Assembly: GCA_019634975.1 (NCBI GenBank)
Contig: JAHCAI010000007.1
Span: 1 to 64,000, forward strand
Direction: 5' to 3'
DNA length: 64,000 nucleotides
Origin: Burkholderiales bacterium
GTDB taxonomy: Bacteria; Pseudomonadota; Gammaproteobacteria; Burkholderiales; SG8-41
Shown here: positions 44,152 to 51,306 of the stretch, piece by piece
Position numbering within the stretch: the first letter of the stretch is position 1
Layout: the number at the start of each line of letters is the position of its first letter
Program-made: the position numbers and the translations under genes
Notes under the pieces: model-generated
What the model was told of the DNA's origin: nothing
Database searches by the model: none
Seen by the model: the letters and a program-made list of their open reading frames with translations, nothing else

Positions 44152-45123
44152 ATGAACAATATCAATAAAATCAAATACTTGTATATTCTATTCGGGCTCG
44201 CCCTGAGCGGCATGGCCGCCGCGCAGGCCCCCGCGAAATTTCCGACCAAGCCGGTGCGCGTGATCGTCGCCTTCCCGCCGGGCAGTTCCACCGACATCGT
44301 CGCGCGCGTGGTCGGCGAACGCCTGACCGAGCTCTGGGGCCAGAACGTGATCATCGACAACCGTCCCGGCGCTTCCGGCAACATCGGCACCCAGGTGGCT
44401 TTGCGCGCCAATCCCGACGGCCACACGCTGTTCATGAACAGTTCGGCAATCGCCGTCAACGTCAGCCTCTACAGCAAGCCGGGCTATGCCATGAAGGACA
44501 TCGTGCCCATCCTGCAGGGGCCGACCACGCCGAACCTGATCACGGTGCATCCCTCGCTGCCGGTCAAGACCTTGCAGGAACTGATTGCGCTGGCGAAGAC
44601 CAAGCCGCTCAGCTATGGCTCCTCGGGCACCGGCACCACGCCCCACCTCGACATGGAGCTGCTGTTCAGGACCCTCGCCAAGGTCGACATCACGCATGTG
44701 CCGTACAGCCCGGCGGCGGCGGCCACCGCGGTGGTCGCCAACCAGGTTCCGGTGGGCTCGACCTCGATGCCGCCGGCCGTGCCGCATGTGAAAAGCGGCC
44801 GCCTGCGCCCGATCGCGGTGACCACGGCAAAGCGCTCCGGCGTGCTGCCGGACGTGCCGACCGTGGCCGAGTCGGGATTTCCCGGATTTGACGACTACAC
44901 CTGGTTCTCGGTGTTCGCGCCCTCGGGCATTCCCGCCGCGGTGGTCAACCAGGTCAACCGTGATTTCACGGCCGCGCTGCAGTCGCCAGCGGCAAAGGAG
45001 CGCCTCGCCGCGCTGTCGCTGGAGTTCACGCCGAACACGCCGGCCGAGTTCGCGAAGCGCCTGAAGGCCGAAGTCGAGAAGTACGCGCAGATCGTCAAGC
45101 AGTCGGGCGCGCGGGTCGACTGA
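44152..45123 (+). CDS. Bug/TctC-family periplasmic solute-binding protein
   Basis: Second Bug protein, 323 residues, with signal peptide MNNINKIKYLYILFGLALSG, cleaved near AAAQA, and motifs FPTKPVRVIVAFPPGSSTDIVARVV, THVPYSPAAAATAVVANQVPVG and FPGFDDYTWFSVFAPSGIP. The ATG follows a GGGAGGAG ribosome site. Its first codons lie inside an AT-rich stretch (44159-44187) that is repeated elsewhere in the window. No membrane component of a tripartite transporter is adjacent. It precedes the intradiol dioxygenase gene by 38 bases. Confidence 0.93.
   Translation: MNNINKIKYLYILFGLALSGMAAAQAPAKFPTKPVRVIVAFPPGSSTDIVARVVGERLTELWGQNVIIDNRPGASGNIGTQVALRANPDGHTLFMNSSAIAVNVSLYSKPGYAMKDIVPILQGPTTPNLITVHPSLPVKTLQELIALAKTKPLSYGSSGTGTTPHLDMELLFRTLAKVDITHVPYSPAAAATAVVANQVPVGSTSMPPAVPHVKSGRLRPIAVTTAKRSGVLPDVPTVAESGFPGFDDYTWFSVFAPSGIPAAVVNQVNRDFTAALQSPAAKERLAALSLEFTPNTPAEFAKRLKAEVEKYAQIVKQSGARVD
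44159..44187 (+). repeat. AT-rich dispersed repeat, copy C (reference copy)
   Basis: This copy is the reference for the repeat family; its core reads ATCAATAAAATCAAATACTT. It starts 7 bases after the first base of the tctC-type gene and encodes part of its signal peptide. Other copies are at 8269-8297, 21764-21785, 34302-34330 and 48320-48348. Confidence 0.6.
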
Positions 45124-45161
45124 TCCGCGGATCACACCTTCCAAGCCGCCCGGTACCCGAT

Positions 45162-46016
45162 ATGCGCAATGTCAACGCCGACAACATCACCCAGGCCGTC
45201 GTCCGTTCCTTCGACGGCGCCGCCGATCCGCGGCTGCGCGAAATCGTCGGGAAACTGGTTCAGCACCTGCATGCCTTTGCGCGCGAGGTGAATCTGGCTC
45301 CGGAGGAATGGCAGCGCGGCATCGCCTTCCTCCATGCCGCCGGGAAAATTTCCACCGATGCGCGCAACGAGTTCGTGCTGCTGTCGGATGTCACGGGCCT
45401 GTCGTCGCTGGTCGACCTGCTGGCCAGCGGCTCCGGCGCCACCGAGCGCAGCGCGCTGGGCCCCTTCCACGCCGAAGGCTCGCCGCTGCTCGAAGTCGGC
45501 GGTGACCTGAAGCGCGACAACGAGGGCGAACCGATGCTGGTGCATGGTCGCGTGCTGGATGCGGCAGGCCGGCCGATACCCCGGGCTCAGCTCGACTTCT
45601 GGCAGGCCGCCACCAACGGCAAGTACTGGCAGCAGGATCCGGAGCAGGATCCGCACAACCTGCGCTTTCGCATGGTCACCGGCGACGACGGTGCCTATGC
45701 CTTCACCACGGTGCGGCCGGCGCCGTACACCGTGCCCTACGACGGCCCCGTCGGCGAGTTGCTGCGCGCCGGCGGCCGCCATGCCTGGCGCCCCGCGCAT
45801 TTCCATTTCATCGTCAGCGCCGAAGGCTTCCGGGCACTGACCACCGAAGTGTTTTTCGCGGACGACACTTACATCGACGAGGACGCCGTGTTCGGCGTGC
45901 GCGAGTCACTGCTGGTGAATCCGCGCATGGACAGCGATCCGCAGCTGGCGCAGCGTTACCGCCTGCCGCTGCCCTTTCACATTGTGGAGTTCGACTTCCG
46001 CCTGGCAGCCTGTTGA
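45162..46016 (+). CDS. Intradiol ring-cleavage dioxygenase (catechol/hydroxyquinol 1,2-dioxygenase-like)
   Basis: A 284-residue non-haem Fe(III) dioxygenase. It has the N-terminal dioxygenase helical domain, then LGPFHAEGSPLLEVGGDL, PRAQLDFWQAATNGKYWQQD and the core TVRPAPYTVPYDGPVG and HAWRPAHFHFIVSAEGF. The Tyr residues of NGKY and PAPYTVPYDGP with the two His of PAHFHF form the usual Fe ligand set (two Tyr, two His). Catechol or hydroxyquinol cleavage is typical of this subgroup; the exact substrate is open. The last few codons and the stop lie inside a MITE-like element (46006-46145), so the C-terminus may have been altered by an insertion. Confidence 0.88.
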   Translation: MRNVNADNITQAVVRSFDGAADPRLREIVGKLVQHLHAFAREVNLAPEEWQRGIAFLHAAGKISTDARNEFVLLSDVTGLSSLVDLLASGSGATERSALGPFHAEGSPLLEVGGDLKRDNEGEPMLVHGRVLDAAGRPIPRAQLDFWQAATNGKYWQQDPEQDPHNLRFRMVTGDDGAYAFTTVRPAPYTVPYDGPVGELLRAGGRHAWRPAHFHFIVSAEGFRALTTEVFFADDTYIDEDAVFGVRESLLVNPRMDSDPQLAQRYRLPLPFHIVEFDFRLAAC

Positions 46017-46145
46017 AAAACGACGCGCGAGCGCGCGGGGGGGCGTGGCGACCCAGCGCATACGCGCACAAGCCATTGATTTAAAGAGCGCCGAATATTC
46101 CGCCAGGTCTGCGAAGGCAATCCGTTCAAGTATTTCAACAAGCTG
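46006..46145. mobile_element. MITE-like element with 16-bp terminal inverted repeats
   Basis: The terminal sequences CAGCCTGTTGAAAAAC (46006-46021) and, on the other strand, CAGCTTGTTGAAATAC (46130-46145) match at 14 of 16 positions and bound a 140-base segment with no ORF. Inverted repeats of the CAG..TGTTGAAA form are common in IS elements. A six-base TCCGCC occurs near both outer ends (45997-46002, 46146-46151), but it is not placed exactly as a target duplication on the left. The element starts inside the dioxygenase ORF and supplies its stop codon. Confidence 0.45.
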
Positions 46146-46224
46146 TCCGCCCGCCGGCCCGCCGCAGCCGCTGCCCCTGGCTTAGAATTGCGGCTCTCTC
46201 ATCGCAACGACTCCGAATGCCCGC

Positions 46225-47076
46225 ATGTCCGCAGACCTTGAATCACTGAAGCAATGGATAGGCCGCACCGAGACGGCCGTCGACCACGTCACCGTGCCCG
46301 CGGTCAACCGCCTGTCGGCGACGCTTGACCGCGACGACCCTTTCCCGAGGATTGGCGACCCGCTGCCGGTGGGCTGGCACTCGATCCTGTTCCCGCGCGT
46401 GGTGCGCCACTCGCAGATCGGTCCCGACGGCCATCCGCAGCGCGGCGATTTCCTGCCGCCGGTGCCGCTGCCGCGGCGGATGTTCGCCGGCAAGCGCACC
46501 ACTTTCATCGCGCCGCTGCAGGTCGGCGACGAAGTGCAGCGCCTGTCGACGATCCAGAATGTCACGATCAAGGACGGGCGCAGCGGCCGCATGGTGTTCG
46601 TCACCGTGAAAACCGACATCAGCAGCCCGCGCGGGCTCGCGATCAGCGAGGAGCAGGACATCGTCTACCGCGGCGAACCCGACAGGAACGCACCGCCGCC
46701 TGCGCCGCAGCCGGCGCCCGGCAGGGCAGTGTGGCAGCATGAGGTCACGCCGGATCCGGTCATGCTGTTCCGCTACTCGGCGCTGACCTTCAACGGCCAC
46801 CGCATCCATTACGACCATCCCTATGTCACGGGCGTCGAGGGCTATCCCAACCTGGTCATGAACGGCGGGCTGACGACGCTGTTGGTCTATGAACTGGCGC
46901 GCACCCATGCGTCGACGCCGGTGAAATTCATGTCCTCGCGCAATGTGCGCGCGCTGTTCGTCAACCGCAGCATCACGCTCTGCGGCGAGCCCTCTGCCGA
47001 CAACAGGACGGCAAGGCTGTGGGCACAGGACGACAGCGGCGCGCTGGCGCTTACCGCCGAGGCGGAGTTCGCATGA
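46225..47076 (+). CDS. MaoC-like CoA-ester hydratase with FAS1-type dehydratase domain (mesaconyl/itaconyl-CoA hydratase-like)
   Basis: A 283-residue double hot-dog hydratase. The N-terminal half (about 1-130) is a FAS1-like dehydratase domain and the C-terminal half carries the catalytic region RYSALTFNGHRIHYDHPYVTGVEGYPNLVMNGGLTTLLVY. The Asp/His pair expected there is present (NGHRIHYDH). Mesaconyl-C4-CoA hydratases and itaconyl-CoA hydratase Ich (PA0878) have this form. A TAGAAT box at 46183-46188 probably starts its transcript, which continues into a CoA-transferase and a Bug protein. Substrate by family likeness and context only. Confidence 0.83.
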   Translation: MSADLESLKQWIGRTETAVDHVTVPAVNRLSATLDRDDPFPRIGDPLPVGWHSILFPRVVRHSQIGPDGHPQRGDFLPPVPLPRRMFAGKRTTFIAPLQVGDEVQRLSTIQNVTIKDGRSGRMVFVTVKTDISSPRGLAISEEQDIVYRGEPDRNAPPPAPQPAPGRAVWQHEVTPDPVMLFRYSALTFNGHRIHYDHPYVTGVEGYPNLVMNGGLTTLLVYELARTHASTPVKFMSSRNVRALFVNRSITLCGEPSADNRTARLWAQDDSGALALTAEAEFA

Positions 47077-47089
47077 AGGACGCAGCCTG

Positions 47090-48301
47090 ATGGCCGGCGG
47101 ACCTCTCGAGGGTGTCACCATCATCGACCTGACCTCGGTGGTGGTCGGTCCGCTGGCGACCCAGATCCTCGCCGACCACGGTGCCGATGTGATCAAGGTC
47201 GAGACGAAATCCGGCGACCTGATCCGCAACATGAACGGCAAGTCGGTGACGCCGGGCATGGGCGCGAAGTTCCTGCACCTGAACCGCAACAAGCGCTCGA
47301 TCGTGCTCGACCTCAAGCATCCCGGCGGGCATGCCGCGCTGCTGAAGCTGATCGCAAAGGCTGACGTGCTGGTGTGGAACGTGCGCCCGCCGGCAATGGC
47401 GCGGCTGAAGCTGTCGTACGAGGACGTGCGCAAGGTCAATCCCGGCATCATCTACTGCGGCATGTTCGGCTTCGGCCAGGACGGCCGCTACCGCGACAAG
47501 CCGGCCTACGACACCATCATCCAGGGCTCCTCCGGCATGGCGGCGCTGCACCACCGCGCCACCGGCGAGCCGCGCTTCGTGCCGATGGTCGTCGCCGACA
47601 AGACCGTGGGACTGATCGCGGTGCAGATGATCACGATGGCGCTCTACCGCAAGCTGAAGACCGGCGAAGGCTGCTCGATCGAAATCCCGATGTTCGAGAA
47701 CTTCGTCAAGTTCGTGCTCGAAGAGCACATGTACCTGAAGACCTTCGACCCGCCGCTGGGCGAAACCGGCGATCCGCGCCTGCTCGATCCGCTGGGCAAG
47801 CCGATACCGACCCGGGACGGCTGGATCTGCATTTCCGCCAACACCAATGACCAGGCCTTCGCCTTCTTCGACGCGGTGGGCCGTCCCGAACTGAAAAGCG
47901 ATCCGCGCTTCAGCAGCGTGCAGGGGCGTTTTGCCAATGTCGCCGCCTACTTCGAGGTGCGCATGGCGGCGCTGAAGGACAGGACCACCGCCGAGTGGCT
48001 GGAGATCTTCGACCGGGCCGACGTGCCGGCAATGCCCTATCACACGCTCGACAGCGTGCTCGAGGATCCGCATCTGCAGGACATCGGCTTCTTCGAAATG
48101 AGGCAGCATCCGACCGAAGGCTGCACGCGCAACATGCGCCTGCCCAACAAATGGTCCTGCGGCGTGCGCGAGGGCTGGACGCCGGCGCCCAAGCTCGGCG
48201 AGCAGAGCGTGGCTATCCTGCGCGAGGCCGGCGTGCCGGATGCCGAGATCCAGGCCCTGATTGATGCCGGGGCCACAGTGGATGGTCGCTTGAAACCCTG
48301 A
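47090..48301 (+). CDS. Family III CoA-transferase (CaiB/BaiF type)
   Basis: A 403-residue CoA-transferase with IIDLTSVVVGPLATQILADHGADVIKVE, FGFGQDGRYRDKPAYDTIIQG and the probable nucleophile Asp170 (VVADKTVG). It lies 13 bases after the hydratase gene and 20 bases before the next Bug gene, in one operon. With the hydratase it would activate and hydrate an unsaturated acid. It is only distantly alike to the CoA-transferase at 41833, so the two are not recent duplicates. The acid substrate is unknown. Confidence 0.88.
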   Translation: MAGGPLEGVTIIDLTSVVVGPLATQILADHGADVIKVETKSGDLIRNMNGKSVTPGMGAKFLHLNRNKRSIVLDLKHPGGHAALLKLIAKADVLVWNVRPPAMARLKLSYEDVRKVNPGIIYCGMFGFGQDGRYRDKPAYDTIIQGSSGMAALHHRATGEPRFVPMVVADKTVGLIAVQMITMALYRKLKTGEGCSIEIPMFENFVKFVLEEHMYLKTFDPPLGETGDPRLLDPLGKPIPTRDGWICISANTNDQAFAFFDAVGRPELKSDPRFSSVQGRFANVAAYFEVRMAALKDRTTAEWLEIFDRADVPAMPYHTLDSVLEDPHLQDIGFFEMRQHPTEGCTRNMRLPNKWSCGVREGWTPAPKLGEQSVAILREAGVPDAEIQALIDAGATVDGRLKP

Positions 48302-48319
48302 GTCGCTTCCCAAGGTAAA

Positions 48320-48348
48320 ACATGAATATAATCAAATACTTGTTTGCT
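48320..48348 (+). repeat. AT-rich dispersed repeat, copy D (Bug gene start)
   Basis: The stretch matches the reference at 23 of 29 positions, including ATCAAATACTTGT. It covers the ATG and first nine codons of the Bug gene at 48322. Confidence 0.5.
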
Positions 48349-49299
48349 GTCGCGATCAGCTGCACCGTCGCTGCGCCTGCCCTCGCGCAAAGTGCGGCGA
48401 ATTACCCGAGCAAGACCGTGCGCTTCATCGCGCCCTTCCCGCCCGGCGGCAGCACCGACCTGCTGGCACGGCTGGTCGCGCAGAAGCTGACCGAAGCCTG
48501 GGGCCAGCAGGTCATCGTCGAGAACCGCGGCGGCGCCGCCGGCACCATCGGCGTCGAGGCCGCGGCACGGGTGGCTCCCGACGGCTATACCATCGTCATG
48601 GGCCATGTCGGCACCTTCGGCGTCAATCCGACGCTGTATCCGAAGCTGCCATACGACGCAGTGCGTGATTTCGCGCCGATCACCGTGCTCGCCACCGTGC
48701 CCAACGGCATGGCCGTGCATCCGTCGCTGCCGGTGAAAACCGTGCGCGATTTTGTCGCGCTGGCCAGGGCGCGGCCGGGCGAGCTGCTCTACGCCTCCGG
48801 CGGCAGCGGCAGCGCTTCGCACCTCGCGGGCGAGTATTTCAAGCTGCTCACGAAAATCAACATGGTGCACGTCCCCTACAAGGGCACCGCCCCCGCGATG
48901 GCGAGCATGATTTCCGGTGAGACCACGATGACCATCACCGGCATGGTCGCGCTGGGGCCGCACGTGAAGTCCAAACGCCTCAAGCTGCTCGGCGTCGCCA
49001 CGCTGAAACGGCTCGCGATCGCGCCCGATGTGCCGACCATCCACGAAAGCGGCGTGCCGGGCTACGACGCAAACCAGTGGTACGGCGTGCTGACCCAGGC
49101 CGCGGTGCCACGCGACATCGTCAACAAGCTGCATGCCGACATCGTCAAGGTCATGGCGCGCCCGGACGTGCGGGAGCGCCTCGCCGCCGACGGCGCGGAA
49201 GCGGTTGCCAACACCCCCGAACAGTTCGCCGCGCACATCCAGTCCGAGATCGCGCGCTGGGCGCCGGTGGTCAAGGCTTCGGGCGCGAAGCCGGGCTGA
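48322..49299 (+). CDS. Bug/TctC-family periplasmic solute-binding protein
   Basis: Third Bug protein, 325 residues, with signal peptide MNIIKYLFAVAISCTVAAPALA and motifs YPSKTVRFIAPFPPGGSTDLLARLV, MVHVPYKGTAPAMASMISGET and VPGYDANQWYGVLTQ. It is last in the hydratase / CoA-transferase operon. The ATG and first codons lie in the AT-rich repeat. As for the other two Bug proteins, no tripartite transporter membrane genes are nearby. A role in uptake of the substrate of its neighbours is inferred. Confidence 0.93.
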   Translation: MNIIKYLFAVAISCTVAAPALAQSAANYPSKTVRFIAPFPPGGSTDLLARLVAQKLTEAWGQQVIVENRGGAAGTIGVEAAARVAPDGYTIVMGHVGTFGVNPTLYPKLPYDAVRDFAPITVLATVPNGMAVHPSLPVKTVRDFVALARARPGELLYASGGSGSASHLAGEYFKLLTKINMVHVPYKGTAPAMASMISGETTMTITGMVALGPHVKSKRLKLLGVATLKRLAIAPDVPTIHESGVPGYDANQWYGVLTQAAVPRDIVNKLHADIVKVMARPDVRERLAADGAEAVANTPEQFAAHIQSEIARWAPVVKASGAKPG

Positions 49300-49363
49300 A
49301 CCGGCCACCGGAATCCGGGTCTCATTGAGGCATAATTCCACGCCCCCTTTCATGGAGATCACC

Positions 49364-50188
49364 ATGCCGTCGATAGTCCGTCACACCGTTTTGACTGCGT
49401 TCTTCGTTGCCGCTGCCGCGCTGACCATTCCCGCGCAGGCGCAAACCGGCGGCGAGTTCAAGCCGCAGGTCGGCCAGGCCGGCAAGGACGTGATCTGGGT
49501 GCCCACGCCGAAGAGCCTGGTCGAGAAAATGCTGAAGATGGCGGACGTCAAACCCAGCGACGTGGTCTATGACCTCGGTTCCGGCGACGGCATCACGGTG
49601 ATCACCGCCGCCAAGCAGTTCGGCGTGCGCGCCACCGGCATCGAATACAACCCGGACATGGTCGAACTGTCGAAGCGCAACGCCGAGCGCGAAGGCGTTG
49701 CCGACAAGGCCCGCTTCATCCGCGGCGACATCTTCGCCACCGATTTCAGCGACGCCACGGTGCTGACGATGTACCTGCTGCCCTACCTTAACCTGAAGCT
49801 GCGCCCGACCATCCTCAACATGAAGCCCGGCACCCGCGTGGTGTCGCACGCCTTCACGATGGACGACTGGGCGCCGGACCAGACCGATTCGACCGAGGGC
49901 CGCACCGCCTACATGTGGATCGTGCCGGCCAAGGTCGAGGGCAACTGGAAGCTCGACAGGGGCACGATGGAACTGAAACAGAAATTCCAGGATTTCGAGG
50001 GCGTCTTCCGCAACGGCGACGGCATGAGCTGGCGTGTCAGCAGCACCAACCTGCGCGGCGACCAGATCAGCTTCACCATCGGCAGCGCGAGCTACACCGG
50101 TCGCGTCAGCGGCTCCACGATGCAGGGCACCATGCGTGCGCGTCCGGACGCGGCGGCGACGCCCTGGAGCGCAACGCTGGTCCGCTAG
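49364..50188 (+). CDS. Secreted class I SAM-dependent methyltransferase-fold protein
   Basis: A 274-residue protein with a clear signal peptide (VRHTVLTAFFVAAAALTIPAQAQ). It continues as a Rossmann methyltransferase domain with motif I VVYDLGSGDGITVITAA, an acidic GIEYNPDMVELSKRNAE and FIRGDIFATDFSDATVLTMYLL. The last 90 residues look like a separate beta-rich domain (ISFTIGSASYTGRVSG). Periplasmic location is odd, since SAM is not known there, so either the signal peptide is not cleaved or the fold has another ligand. A GGAG ribosome site 6 bases upstream fixes the ATG at 49364; an ATG at 49352 is less likely. A CATAAT box at 49331-49336 precedes it. Confidence 0.82.
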   Translation: MPSIVRHTVLTAFFVAAAALTIPAQAQTGGEFKPQVGQAGKDVIWVPTPKSLVEKMLKMADVKPSDVVYDLGSGDGITVITAAKQFGVRATGIEYNPDMVELSKRNAEREGVADKARFIRGDIFATDFSDATVLTMYLLPYLNLKLRPTILNMKPGTRVVSHAFTMDDWAPDQTDSTEGRTAYMWIVPAKVEGNWKLDRGTMELKQKFQDFEGVFRNGDGMSWRVSSTNLRGDQISFTIGSASYTGRVSGSTMQGTMRARPDAAATPWSATLVR

Positions 50189-50361
50189 GCAATGCACCCC
50201 GGGCGAATCCGCCCGGCATTCCCCCGTTTCCGCCGCGCCTGTCCACTACAGCCGCGGCGGAAGTGTTTTGAGGGCCGCCATGGCCGCATGAAGGCGGGCG
50301 ATATAATCAAAGCTCCCCCGGCTCGCGCGGCTGCATGACAACCCATTCACGAGGAAGATCC

Positions 50362-51291
50362 ATGTCCGGAAACAACAGGCAGGCAGTCGTCATCGGCGGC
50401 GGCATCATGGGCGGCGACATTGCCACGGTGTTTGCAGCGCACGGCTGGACCGTGCATGTCATGAGCCCCTCCCTGAAGACGCGTGAGGCGCTGCCGGCGC
50501 GCATCGCCGCAGGCCTCGCCAAGCTTGGCGCACCCGCGGGCCATGCTGCCGCGGTGCAAGCCCATGCCGAACTGAAAGCCATTCCCTGGTCCGGCATCGA
50601 CATCGTGGTCGAGGCTGCCACCGAGGATCTGCCGCTGAAGCAGAAGCTGTTCGCCGAAGTGGAATCCCTCGCGAAACCCGGCATTCCGCTCGCCAGCAAC
50701 ACCTCGAACTTTCCGATCGGCGAAATCGCCAAGGGGCTGAAGCACCCGCAGCGCGTGGCCGGCATGCACTTCTTCATGCCCGCCCACCTGGTGCCGCTGG
50801 TGGAGGTCGTCAGCTCGCCGCTGACCGATGCCGCCGTCGCGCAGTCGCTGGTGCAGCTGCTGAAGGACCTGAACAAGGCGCCGATCTGGGTGAAGAAGGA
50901 TGTTCCCGGTTTCGTCGGCAACCGCCTGCAGCACGCAATGATGCGCGAAGCGCTGTACCTGATCGCCGACGGCGTCACCGATGCCGAAGGCATAGACACC
51001 GCGGTGCGCCAGGGCTTCGGCTTCCGCTTCATAGCCTGCGGGCCGATGATGCAGAAGGAAATGTCGGGCTGGGACACCAATTACCTGGTCGGCGAGGCCC
51101 TTTATCCGCACCTGCACACCGAACAGGCGCCGCCGCAGTTCCTGAAGGACATGGTGGCCAAAGGACGCACCGGCATGAAGGCCAAGGCCGGCATGTGGGA
51201 CTGGGACGAGGGAAAGATCCGCAAGGAGAAGTCCCGCATTGAGAAGGCGCTGCAGGCCGGATTCGCGATCCTGCGCGCCGATGGCGATTAA
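50362..51291 (+). CDS. 3-hydroxyacyl-CoA dehydrogenase family protein
   Basis: A 309-residue NAD-dependent dehydrogenase. The dinucleotide fold is AVVIGGGIMGGDIATVFAAHGW and the catalytic region HFFMPAHLVPLVEVVSSPLTD includes the family His; the helical domain follows (FVGNRLQHAMMREALYLI). Its short form resembles 3-hydroxybutyryl-CoA, L-gulonate and carnitine dehydrogenases. It may oxidise a hydroxyacid or hydroxyacyl-CoA from the preceding pathway, but this is not shown. A GAGGAAG ribosome site fixes the start; TATAAT at 50302-50307 is a likely promoter. Confidence 0.88.
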   Translation: MSGNNRQAVVIGGGIMGGDIATVFAAHGWTVHVMSPSLKTREALPARIAAGLAKLGAPAGHAAAVQAHAELKAIPWSGIDIVVEAATEDLPLKQKLFAEVESLAKPGIPLASNTSNFPIGEIAKGLKHPQRVAGMHFFMPAHLVPLVEVVSSPLTDAAVAQSLVQLLKDLNKAPIWVKKDVPGFVGNRLQHAMMREALYLIADGVTDAEGIDTAVRQGFGFRFIACGPMMQKEMSGWDTNYLVGEALYPHLHTEQAPPQFLKDMVAKGRTGMKAKAGMWDWDEGKIRKEKSRIEKALQAGFAILRADGD

Positions 51292-51306
51292 GGAGAACGC
51301 GCGGCG

